Below are positions 37,801 to 49,800 of a stretch of DNA of 64,000 nucleotides, in pieces. This stretch comes from Bicyclus anynana (taxonomy: Eukaryota; Arthropoda; Insecta; Lepidoptera; Nymphalidae). The notes under the pieces are model-generated. The model saw nothing but the letters and a program-made list of their open reading frames with translations. It was not told the DNA's origin and did no database searches. The position numbers and the translations under genes are program-made. Numbering within the stretch: position 1 is the stretch's first letter; the number at the start of each line of letters is the position of its first letter. The DNA lies in NCBI RefSeq assembly GCF_947172395.1, contig NC_069083.1, forward strand, positions 2,078,501 through 2,142,500. The letters run 5' to 3'.

Positions 37801-40800
37801 TACAAGTAGCTATGACGTAGATGTGAAAAAATTAATAAGTAAACAAACTTACTTTGTCATCAAAGAACCCTTGGTCATCTGTTCTCTGCTGACCGAGCAA
37901 TCTGTCCGTTTCCAGATCAGTGTCTGCTTCATCTGAAACATAAATTAAATTTTTATTACTACAGCTCAAAATCACTGTTAAATTACCACTCCACAGCGGG
38001 GCTAAACAAGCATTTCAGTCTCTAGGGGCCAAAGTAATTTTGTTTATTTAATTTTTAACTGTTATTATAGTAGAAGAAATTAGTTCGGCTTTTTTCGGCT
38101 ATTTTCGGCAACATGGAATTTTATTTTTCTGGTCAGACTATTAATATTAAATTTGCTACCTTCATCTCCGCTCGCCGGTTTGATTTCCACTGACTCTGTG
38201 CTCTGGGCTGACGTGGGCCTTTTCCTGCAATTAAGTTTATGATTATTGAATAATTCAAAATATTTTGAGTGTAGCGCGGGCGCGGGTGGCGGGGGAGCTG
38301 TTGAAAGAAAGAAGGAAAGAAAAAACATTTATTTAAAAAATAAATGTTGCTACACTCCACTACTCACCTAGGATGTATCCTACTCCCCACTACTCACCTA
38401 GGAGTGCACCACGACGACGTACACGTCGTGTACATCGTGGTGGTGGTGTGGCGTGTGCTACTGCAGCGGCAAGTGCGAGTGCGTGTGCGCGTGCGGGGAC
38501 GACGCCGCGGGCCGGTGCAGCGCGGGCGGCGGGGTTGCTGTTGCTACACTCCACTACTCACCTAGGATACACGTCGTCGTGGTGGTGGTGGTGCGGCGTG
38601 TGCGACTGCAGCGGCGAGTGCGAGTGCGTGTGCGCGTGCGACGAGTGCGGCGTGTGCGCGTGTGGGGAAGACGCCGCGGGCCGGTGCAGCGCGGGCGGCG
38701 GGGTTGCTGTTGCTACACTCCACTACTCACCTAGGATACACGTCGTCATGGTGATGGTGGTGCGGCGTGTGCGACTGCAGCGGCGAGTGCGAGTGCGTGT
38801 GCGCGTGCGACGAGTGCGGCGTGTGCGCGTGTGGGGACGACGCCGCGGGCCGGTGTGGTGCGGGCGGCGGGGTTGCTGTTGCTACACTCCACTACTCACC
38901 TAGTATACACGTCGTCGTGGTGGTGGTGGTGCGGCGTGTGCGACTGCAGCGGCGAGTGCGAGTGCGTGTGCGCGTGCGCGTGCGACGAGTGCGGCGTGTG
39001 CGCGTGCGGGGACGACGCCGCGGGCCGGTGTGGTGCGGGCGCGGGTGGCGGGGGAACTGTTGCTACACTCCACTACTCACCTAGGATACACGTCGTCGTG
39101 GTGGTGGTGGTGCGGCGTGTGCGACTGCAGCGGCGAGTGCGAGTGCGTTTGCGTGTGCGCGTGCGACGAGTACTGCGTGTGCGCGTGCAGGGCCAACGCC
39201 GCGGGCCGGTACGGTGCGGGCGCGGGCGGCGAGGGAACTGTTGCTACACTCCACTACTCACCTTGGATACACGTCATCGTGGTGGTGGTGGTGCGGCGTG
39301 TGCGACTGCAGCGGCGAGTGCGAGTGTGTGTGCGCGTGCGACGAGTGCGGCGTGTGCGCGTGTGGGGACGACGCCGCGGGCCGGTGCGGCGCTGGCGCGG
39401 GCGGCGGGGGAGCTGTTGCTGTAAAACATACACTTTTTAGTACTTTATCTACTTTTTTTCAAATGTTTATTTGCTATAAGGTATGGCCGGAGCAACACCA
39501 ATAGAAGGTTTGGACGAGCGCAGTTTTTCTAAATATCTCTCCTATGAAGCTCAAACCTGGATTTATAGTAATTGTCACAGGGTTTGTCGGCTTAGTGCAA
39601 TCAGTCTTGAGGCCGTCGTGTCGTAAGAATCCATTCCGGAGCTTAAGAACCCGCTAGATAATATAATATATACGAGTACTCGTAACGATACGTACCCATA
39701 AAAGCTTAAACGTCTGCATACCCTTAAACTTTACGATTTTATAAGACACAGAACTTCCTATAAAATAGTAGTTATCGTTTCTTATTGACTTGGAACATCA
39801 TGCGTCCAGATTTCAAGTACCATTTATATAATTAAACCTGATTAAAGTATTTATTTAAAGATATATTTTCTGCTTAGTTTTTTACTCACCTAATGGATCT
39901 AAAGAGTGTAAGTCTGCATCGGTTAACATGTGAGGGTCTGCAATCGTTCCGTTATCTACAATTTCTTCTATTGTCACTGAGTGAGTCTGAAAAGTACAGA
40001 AATAATCGTTATTCGCGTATGCAATTAAGAGTACGTTTGAATATAGTTGGTCATTACATGGAAATACATACATACATCTTATAGGCATAATAGATGGGCA
40101 TAAGCATGATGATAAACATGTACAATACCTACAGGATCCTTTTTTCGTTGCGTTTGGACAAAGGAGAGAACAATATTCTAGGACATAATGTGTTTATTTC
40201 TCGTCATACATCTCGTTTGACAAGTTGTGTCACAAATAACCGCCTCCTTTTTGAAGTCGGTTAAAAAGCATTGCTCTTACTGTACCTTATATACATATCG
40301 ATATAAAACTGGCCAAGTAAGAGTGAAATACGCGCACGAATCGTTGGATTTAAAATATTTATTATTTTACAAAGAATATAACACAATAATTATAGTAGTA
40401 GTGCTTACAAATTTACAATAAAAATCCTAACGTGTACGTACAAATACATTACACAATATTTCTATTTGCGGGTAGTCATCGAAAAGTACCAACAGCGGCC
40501 GGTCGATATTTACTCAAGCCGCAACACGCACTAAATCCATTTTATAAGAATACAGCAAAAAATCTCGTTTGTTGTATGGGACCCCAAAATATTTATTTTC
40601 TTCTGTTTTTTTAGGTATTTCTTGTTATTATATAGCAGCAACAGAAATACATCATTTGTGAAAATTTCAACTGTGTAACTATCACGGTTCATCACAGATA
40701 CGGCCAGGTGACAGACGGACGGATAGTGACAAAAAAAAAGATTACTAGAACGTTTTACCCTTTGTGTTCGGGACCCTAATTAATTGAACAGGGTTTCTCA

Positions 40801-43800
40801 AACTTTCGGCTCCACGAAAATTTCCAAGTGACAGCGAACCCCTTACTAACTGATGAAACCCCCCCCCCCCCACCACCCCCCCAACAGAAAAAATAAATTT
40901 GACCATTCAACAAAATAAGGTTTTTATTTGAAAAAAAAGGTAGCACATAAAGTACCAAAAGAAATGTCTGTAATATTAATGTTATGGGTGTGCTTTCAAT
41001 GTTAGGTGTAATTTTGGACAATTTTAACCTTAATTCTGACTTGTTATCAGTTATCTAGCCACCATTAGGTAAATCTTGTCGCGAACCCTCTACCGTCGAA
41101 TGGCGAACCCCTAGGGGTTCGCGTACCCCACTTTGACAAACCTTGCATCAGTAACAAACCTGAATAATCGGGTTATTATTGTCAGTGTCGGACGCGTGTC
41201 CAGAAGAGAGGCCGTCTTCCACGATGGGCAGAGTTCGGCGACTTGGTTCTGCAATACAAACCACATTAATCAGTGCTTAAGTGTAATATGACAATACAAA
41301 ATTAACAAAATGGAAATGCTGTCTTAAACGACAAATTAGGTTTTATTTGCGTTCTCATTAGATATTAAATGACGATGCAGTCTTAGATGGAATCGCTGTA
41401 ACTTGAGAGGGATAATTTATTAGACCTATTAATTAATATTATAGTATGTGCCATATTTCCGATTTGAACATGAGGCGTATAACTGCGTGGAGTTCCAAAA
41501 TATGAGTATATCCCAGCAGGGTTATGATATCGGGGTGCGAGAGTGCGGGGTATTTCACATTGACTTTTCGCCTATAACACGTCATAATCGAATTTGAACT
41601 TTATGTATAATGGACGCCAAAATTACAATGTTACTAACAATGCAGTTGCCATGGAAACGAACAATGTCAGTGCTGTCATTTTACAGAATACGCAAAGGGC
41701 ATATGCAGTTCTGCGTATTGCGAGTAAGCAAACTGAACACTCAATCCTCAATTCAAGGTCTTGCAGTGTAGTCTATATTTACTCTAGCCTGTATGCTTGT
41801 AGGCTGTGGCCAATTAATGAAGGTTTTCAAAATCTTACCCTTCATTTCCACTAGCTCCTTCTCCATGATAGCCATAGACAATTCGCTGACAATGTCGCTG
41901 GCGGCGGAGGACAGTGCCAGTGCTATGTGTAGGGCCGAGTCACCACTACGCCGGGCCGGATGTCGTCCCGGACCGTCTAAAGAGACGGAAATATCAGTGA
42001 AAGTAATTCAAATCGCATAGTAATGCAAGCAGAAATCAATCAATCAAACAACCTTATATATAGGAAATGGATTAGAAAGGCTTTTAGCCCTTAGTTTTTG
42101 GTTTAGTTCTCTACAACTCTATTTATCCTGAATATTTTTGGCTAATCTACCGATAATATAGTACGCTTCGTCGTGTAGCTATAGGTATCCATATTTCACT
42201 GCATCGTTATTTAACATCAATTAAGATCGCAGTGAAGTTTTATATTTGTTTTTACCTAAACTCGGGGATAATGGGAAGAGTTATGCTCGAAGTGTCTTTA
42301 TTAAAGTGAATAAGGATTGGGGAGATACTTTCAATATCCAAAGTTACCGACATTACTTCACTAGGTGCAAAGCTGAAGTGACAATGGGTGGGTAAAGTTC
42401 GAAGAAGCAATGGATGTTCGGGTCCCAAGGTGCTGCGATTCCAATACTTTAGTGGACCGACGACATCAAAGGTGGCACACACGACTGTGGTATTTGAAAG
42501 TCTCTACATAAGGCTTTTATCCGGCAATTGACGCCAATCGCTCCATCGACTAATAAAGACGATGTTGATGAACACTGTATGTAGTTTGATTCAACGGTCA
42601 AGTTGAATCAAACTACATAAAACTTGAGAGTGGCATTTAAACGATTTTATATCTATACTAAAGCCATACTCGAGGAATACTGTTTTCTAACTAACGAATT
42701 AAAAATGAGACTATAAATCGCTAGTTATTTCATACCTAATAAAAGTTATAATTAAAACAATAAAAACAATAGATATCGTTAATAAATTTTGTATAATAAT
42801 TTAAAATAAAAAAACATATGAAATGACATGCGTTTTCTAATTGTTTTGTTACTAAACAGTACTCCTCGAGTAAGGCTACAGTATAGATATAAAAAAACAG
42901 AGCTGTTAAAAATTTGTCATCTATTTTAGATTATTTTTCAGCTCAGGGCATCTCCGGCCTTTGGTCCTTTCGAGGCATTTTGGCAGCCTTGCTACCCTGT
43001 AGTCACGCCACGTTGTCTAATTACGATGCATTTTTTTTTGTTAAAAGCTAAAGTTATCGAGATAGTTCTTAGCTATATGGCAGCGCAGGACTGCCGTCGT
43101 CATCCACAGCATTAGTTAGTAAACATACGATCATACCCTTCATGTCCACCAGCTCGTTCTCCATGATGGCCATGGAGAGCTCGCTGGCGGTGTCGCTGCC
43201 GGCGGAGGACAGCGCCAGCCCGTCGGTCAGGTCGGCGGGCGGCGGCGACGCGCACGGGCTGCCGGCGTCGCCCGCCTGCAGCGCCGCCACGTCCGGCGTC
43301 GGGAACCGCGCGCGCTGCTTCTGCTGCGAATTAATATATATTGGGCAAATTCGTTGATAACACTCCCATGATATGCGGGCGACGGGGGGAAAGACTGCGT
43401 GGGTGTGAAATCATGCGAGTGGGGAAGTGAGGTGCATCAGTTGTGGGTTTTTCATTCATCGCTACACCGCCGACCCGCGCGGACCTTGGGAGTGTTACGA
43501 ACGAACTTGTCAGGCTATACCAGCAAGCGCAGCGCAGGACGCCATCCAGTCAGATCCGTCAAGATCTTTAAGCAAGTTTAAGAGAAGTTTTGCTGATATG
43601 TCGCTGGTAAGAAAGTTTAACAATGATGAAGGAAAGTATGCTCTTTGCTTAATATCTATTATTCTATAACAATATCATAAAGAGGTAGAGTTTGTGGTAT
43701 TGTACGGAATAACCTATGGATCTACTAAACCCGATTTTAAAAATTCTCATACCATTAGAAAGCCCTTAGATTGTAGGTTAAAGGTACGTTACTTGCGAGT

Positions 43801-46800
43801 GTCATATTTTATCCCCGTATTCTAAAAGGAATGGGAACAACGCGGCTGGAACCGCGACTAGTACTTTATAAAGATATCGTATTATAAAATAAAGTGGTTT
43901 TTTTTAAATATAATAAACATACCTGTAACCCTAAGAAGTCAGTGTGGTTGTTGAGCGCGTGCGGCGAGTCGATGCCCTCGTTCTGCGGCCAGTCCGACTC
44001 GCTGCCGTCCACGCCGTTCTCAGACGGACAGTTCTGCGTCTGCCGCCGCAACTCGTAATCTAGCTCCTGGAATAACACAAGTGTGCGTATATATTTATCC
44101 TAATTTATCCTAACTAATGTCGAACAAAGATTATGATTCACAACATTTGTCAGGACAACTTAATTAACAAATGAAACTGTAACCAAAAAAAGACCCTAGA
44201 ATGGCAGAGAATGACCTTGAGAGAACGCACGCACTTGTGAACGTTGTGTGTAGGGTTAAAGGTATATTTGACTGTTAACAAACACTCCCGTTTTCCACTC
44301 AAGTCACTCTCCCCGCCCAAGTAACCCATAAAGAATTACACAACAAGAGCTGTGGACAGCTCGAATGTCACGAGCACACTGAAGCTGACCGTACCGCAAG
44401 CCTTTGCAACACGACGATAACATATGGATGATTCATATTACGTCTACGCATAATATACGCACTACGAGATTTCCCGAATAAACATTTTATAGGTAAATGC
44501 GGTAGGCAATTATTGTTTTGAAGTTTTGACAGTGGTGGCTATGGAAGGTCTAGAGGTATTATTATTACGTTACGAGTAATTGAAATTAAATAATAAATAT
44601 ATATATAAAATCTACTAATATAAAAAAAATAACAAACTTAAACATTTTTAAAAAATATTTTTACATTACTCTAAAAAACAAAAATACCATTGCACTTATG
44701 TCCATTCTATTGATCGGTTAGAAGGCGATACTATGCCAAATAGGCTCTTAAGGTAGCATTCCAATCTTGAATATATGAATATGAGTATGAATTTATATAT
44801 GGACGACTAAACAAAAGTGGTCGCGCGACGCGGTATCGGGCTTTGTTTAGTGTTCCATATAAATTCATACTAAGCAGTGGGTCGCGCGGTCGGAGGTCGC
44901 ACTCGCGCGTCACGGTCGCAAATAACGGAAGGCTACCTAAACATTTGACAATCTAGAATTCTAGAATAATACTATACATAAGAACAAACCTGAAAGTTAA
45001 CAATCTCATCTGTACTATTCTGCTGCTGCCCCGGTAGCGTTGGGCAGCGGAAGAATTCTTCTAGAACCTTCCTGGTCTCCGAGAACTCGTACAAATAGTC
45101 AAACGCCGCAGAGCTGGGCGGCGGTGTTACGTCTCTGCTGTCTGTAGGAACTACCCTCTGGAAATGAAAAACAGAAAATCAACTAGCAGTTTTGCTAATA
45201 ACAGGGGGTATTTAGGAAAACTCAAAACAGGTATTTTATAAATACATTGTAATTGCCACTTCTAGTAGAAGTTGGAATGCTATATCGTTTATGACCTACT
45301 AGACATACAGCCAGCGCCGGACCGAGGTAAATTTTAGAATGGAGCGAGATCCAATTATGGCGCCTTTCCTATTTGCTCCTAACATTATATACTAGGGACG
45401 TTTGAAAAGTTCGTAGCCTAACGTATATCGGAATGTCATACATTTTTAACCGACTTCAAAAAAGGAGGAAGTTTCTCAATTCGACCGTTTGATTTCGATT
45501 CGATTCATTTAAATCATAAAGATTTTAACTGGATTTTCAGACACTTCTTTCAGATACGGTTTTAATTAACACAGCACTAACTTGGTACCGCCTTCAAACT
45601 GATCAGAAGATAGCACATACGATGTTATGTTTCGCTTTTAATTTAATGAAAACTTTTTTATGATATAGTAGCATATTATAAAGTGCGCGGCCGAAGGCCG
45701 CGCGTTTTTTGCGCCTGGGTAAAATGCCCAGCCATAGTCACAGTCAGAAGCCCTATTACAAACCGGCGGCCGAAGGCCGGTTCACAATAAAGTTCGCGGT
45801 TCACAATAAAGCGCGATTTTTGAGCTTGGGTAAAATGCCCAGCTATAGCCACGGTCGAAAGCCCTATTACAAACCCCCGGCCGAAGGCCGGTGTATAATA
45901 AAGTATTTTGCTATATATCCGATGAAACAAAGCCTATATGTTGCCCTGGACTATGCTTAATCTATTTGTGAAATCCGCATCAAAATCCGTCCAGTAGAAC
46001 CAGAGAATAGTGCGAACATACAGACAGAAGGACAGATAGACAGACAGACAGACAGACAGACTGACAAACAGACAGACAGACAGACAAGAAAATTAAAAAA
46101 ATGTTTTCGTATTCAATTGCTCATTTCTAATTGCCCTAACTTGATTTTAGTTAAATTTGGGCAAAGTACAGACACTCGATTTCTACTCTTTTATTATAGT
46201 ATAGATAGATAGATAGATAGATTGACTTTTAGGAAGATAGCTGACACTATTGGCATCTCAACAGAAGGCAGACATCACACAATCGCCTTGGCTTCTTTGA
46301 GAACAAATACGCGATCGACTGACGAATTTTCGCAACTGCTTGGAGTTGTTTGAGGCAGATACTTTTTTGTATGATTTGTGACCATGGGTATATTACTTTA
46401 ACTCCAGAAACAAAAGTACAGTCTAAAAAGTGGACACGACCAGGATCCAATGTTCCAAAAAGGCAGAAGCGGTTTTGCGTGTTGCAAAAGAAATGGCCTT
46501 AGTTTTTTGAGATTCGCGGAATGTAATTACGATGGATTACTAAAAAAAATCGTAAATATAAACTCTGCTTAATAGTGAAATCTGCTACGATGTTTCAGAG
46601 GACAAATTAAAGAAAAATGGCCATGATCATTGAGAAGAAAAGTTTTGTTTCATCAGGATAATTTGCGAGTTTCTGCTATGCTTTTAACAAACGTGTGAAA
46701 CGTTTGTTAAAAGCATAGCAAAAATTCATCAGTATAATTTAGAATTATTACCTTACCACCATATTCATATGATCTAGTCTTGTCTCCATCAGACTTTTAT

Positions 46801-49800
46801 ATATTTCCGAAGCTAGAAAAAGCACTTATCGAGTTCAAAATTTTTATGAAAGTGGTCTATGCATTTTCTAAGAATTTAAAGAAAAAAAATATCTGGTATA
46901 GAAATGTTTCCAGGCCAACAAAATAAGTGTATTGAGCCCTAAATAAAGTTGAAAAATAAATAACTAAAAAATTATAGCTTTGTAGTTTCCTGGTTTATTT
47001 AGGCTATGAACTTATGGAACGCGAAGATTTTGACCATACTCAGGCCAATTGAAAATCAGGCACAATACCGTCTCTCGATCACGTAGTGCCCGGGTGCAAT
47101 CATCACCCTAGCGCCCCCTAGTACCTATAGAACCCGCTCGGCGAGTGGCGCTTGGGCGCCCCTGAGATCGCGACACCCGGGTGTAACGCACCCCATGCAC
47201 TACAGGTAAAGACTCTAGCTCACGTAGCGCCCGGGTGCAATCATCACCGTAGCGCCCCCTAGTACCTATAAAACCCGCGCGGCGAGTGGCGCTTGGGCGC
47301 CCCTGAGATCGCGACACCCGGGTGTAACGCAACCCCTGCACTATAAGTAAAGACTCTCTAGCTCACGCAGCGCCCGGGTGCAATCATCACCCTAGCGCCC
47401 TCTATTACCTGTATATACCTATTTTTTCAATCAAGGGTTAAAATCAACGCACTCCCTGCACCATATGTAAAGAAAGACGCCTCTATTAGAAGTAAATTCG
47501 CGCACGTCGCGTTCATCTCTTCGCTTTAAATGTAAAAAATCGAAAAGAAATAAATTTCTTTTCGATCTTGTCTTTACCATTTCGGCGCCCCCTAGGATTT
47601 GGCGCCTGGAGCGACCGCTCCGTTCGCCGTATGGACGGTCCGGCCCTGCATACAGCCAGCTGTCCAGGCATCTATTAAAAATTGTCTGGTAGCTCGACAA
47701 AAGATTGAGAAATACCTATTGTTTTATATTCTTTACAAGTTGGCCCTTGACTACAAATAAATGAATAATTAACGATTGCATTACCTAAAATTAATTAGAT
47801 TACATCAATATAAATATTGCCTTTACATTAAATAATAATACCAAAACGAGAATTGGAGAAATATATTAAATACCATAGCATAGAGCTAAAAGAGCTGAAC
47901 TCTTGAAAAAAGCGTTTCAAAAACAATTTTGAATAAGCTGAGTGTTGATGATTACTTTAATAAGTTTTACTATCAAAACATACCTGAGGAAACCCTGGTC
48001 TAGGCGACCTGACATGTATTTTCTGTGAGCCAACGCCATATCTTCTAGGTGAGCCCTCGTATTCAGCTATAGGCAGTTCACCGATCACCCTCGTGAACCG
48101 ACTCTTGTCTTCGTCACCAGAGAGCCAAACTCCCGTGGGACTGCCTTCACTCAATCTCACGTCTTCTCTAGAACGTGTAGAATCACTTCCGTCACTTAGT
48201 TCACTTTTATTGTTCAATATATCACTATCACCATTTTTAATATTGTCTAAAGTTCTTTTAACACTTATATCAATTTCCTCGTCGCTAGCGTCTGGGTCCA
48301 TCCTCAAACCTAGAGACACAGAATTCAATATCACTGAAAATAAAAAAGAAAGAAAACAGAAATGTTACAGGATACTACTTTATCATAAAACCCAAATGAA
48401 TATATTTAATGACAAACATGTACCTAAAGATATTATCTAGATCAAGCATTTTTCTTCTAGATAGGAATATATACTGTTGACTTTTTTCATTAAAATGTTC
48501 TCGATGGATAGGTTTTACTGTTTATTTGTAGTTTAGTTGGTTGGTACGCTTATGGCGATTTGTAGTAAGCATACCTTAAAGCACTCATACCTGTGACAAC
48601 ACCTAATAAGGTTGATCTTTTATTTAATAAGTTTCCTATTTATTGCACAAGTTTAAGAAAGGACCAACAACTTGATTTTAACCGTTTTGACTTATATTCT
48701 ACACTTAATAACCCTGTTATGTGACCTATATAACTATAATCTACTATTATAACCTGCGATTGATCATTCTCATAATACTTGAGAATAGTATAAAGAATGC
48801 ATTTTGAATTTATTAAGTAATTAATTAATACAAAGTAGGTATTCATAGACAGAGGTAGGTACTTGCATTTTGTATTTGCATTTAATATTGTTTATTTTAA
48901 ACTAGCGCTGGACTACAATCACGCTTAGTGGGAAACAATGAAGAAGTCTAAGTTAAGACGCGCATACTTGTTCACTTTAACTCGAGACATATTTTAGACA
49001 AGAGTATTTAGACAGACAAGGTGTCTTATATGCAAGCGCTTTTCCACCTTAGGCCACATCTACTCGTACCTTCCACTGATAGTCTATTTCGTTTTGTATA
49101 TGATATAAAAAGCCTTTGTAAATACTCTAAAATAGAGCGCATAGCTCATTATAGCCTTGCTTCCAAAGAATCTAGCTACAGTCTATTCCATAGCTGGATT
49201 TTAAAATGAGACTCCGCAAATGTTTCCAACGAGCAATAATGTGAGTCAAGCAAGCATTCCTTCTTTATCATATCAATCTTAAGCAATTATTTACATAGCA
49301 TGAAAATACCTTTCCAGTCGTCATTTTCGTCGAAAACCATAACTTCGCCGTCCGCAACGACAGCTATGGGACTACTCTTGGTGCTGACGTCATTAGTCTT
49401 ATGGGGGTCCAGTATGGGAGAACTGTTTTTAGGTATACCCATGGTGTTCTGTTCTAATACAGGATCTCTTTCCCCGTTGGTATATGTAACGGGGGATGTG
49501 TGCCTGGATATCATCTTTTTGGGTTCGCTGTTTATTCTGTGTATAGAAATCTGAAAATTGTGAAGCAAATATTTCAATTAAGTATCATAAATGACGGCAT
49601 TTCTAACAAAGCTGTATGCATTGTTTATAAATACAAAAGGTCCTGTCTTATAGGCCTTCGTTGAGTGTCTTCGTTATTCTTACATATGGTTATCTCTTTC
49701 GTTCTATCGCAACAAAAACTAGAACGATATTTCCGATTTCGTAGTTTTTAATCGACAATGTATTTCTGAGGTATTAATATGTCGTTGCATGCTGAGTTTG

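Larger units (their letters stand above)
45396..47022 (+). pseudogene. Decayed mariner transposon with a nested insertion
   Basis: The left end GGGACGTTTGAAAAGTTCGTAG and the right end (complement) CTATGAACTTATGGAAC form the inverted ends. Broken frames between carry mariner transposase words: RKIADTIGISTE near 46230, YITLTPETKVQSKKW near 46390-46430, then FHQDN near 46650 and KIHQYNLELLPYH near 46725, followed by a relic of the SPDLAPSDF region. Stops and frameshifts are frequent. The stretch 45660-46226 is a separate insertion. Confidence 0.7.

Noticed and set aside
38373..39440. Long open frames on + (up to about 197 codons) with Cys/Arg/Val-rich repeats
   Set aside because: They are opposite-strand shadows of the GC-rich X11 His-exon array; in-phase splice sites and neighbours support the minus strand.
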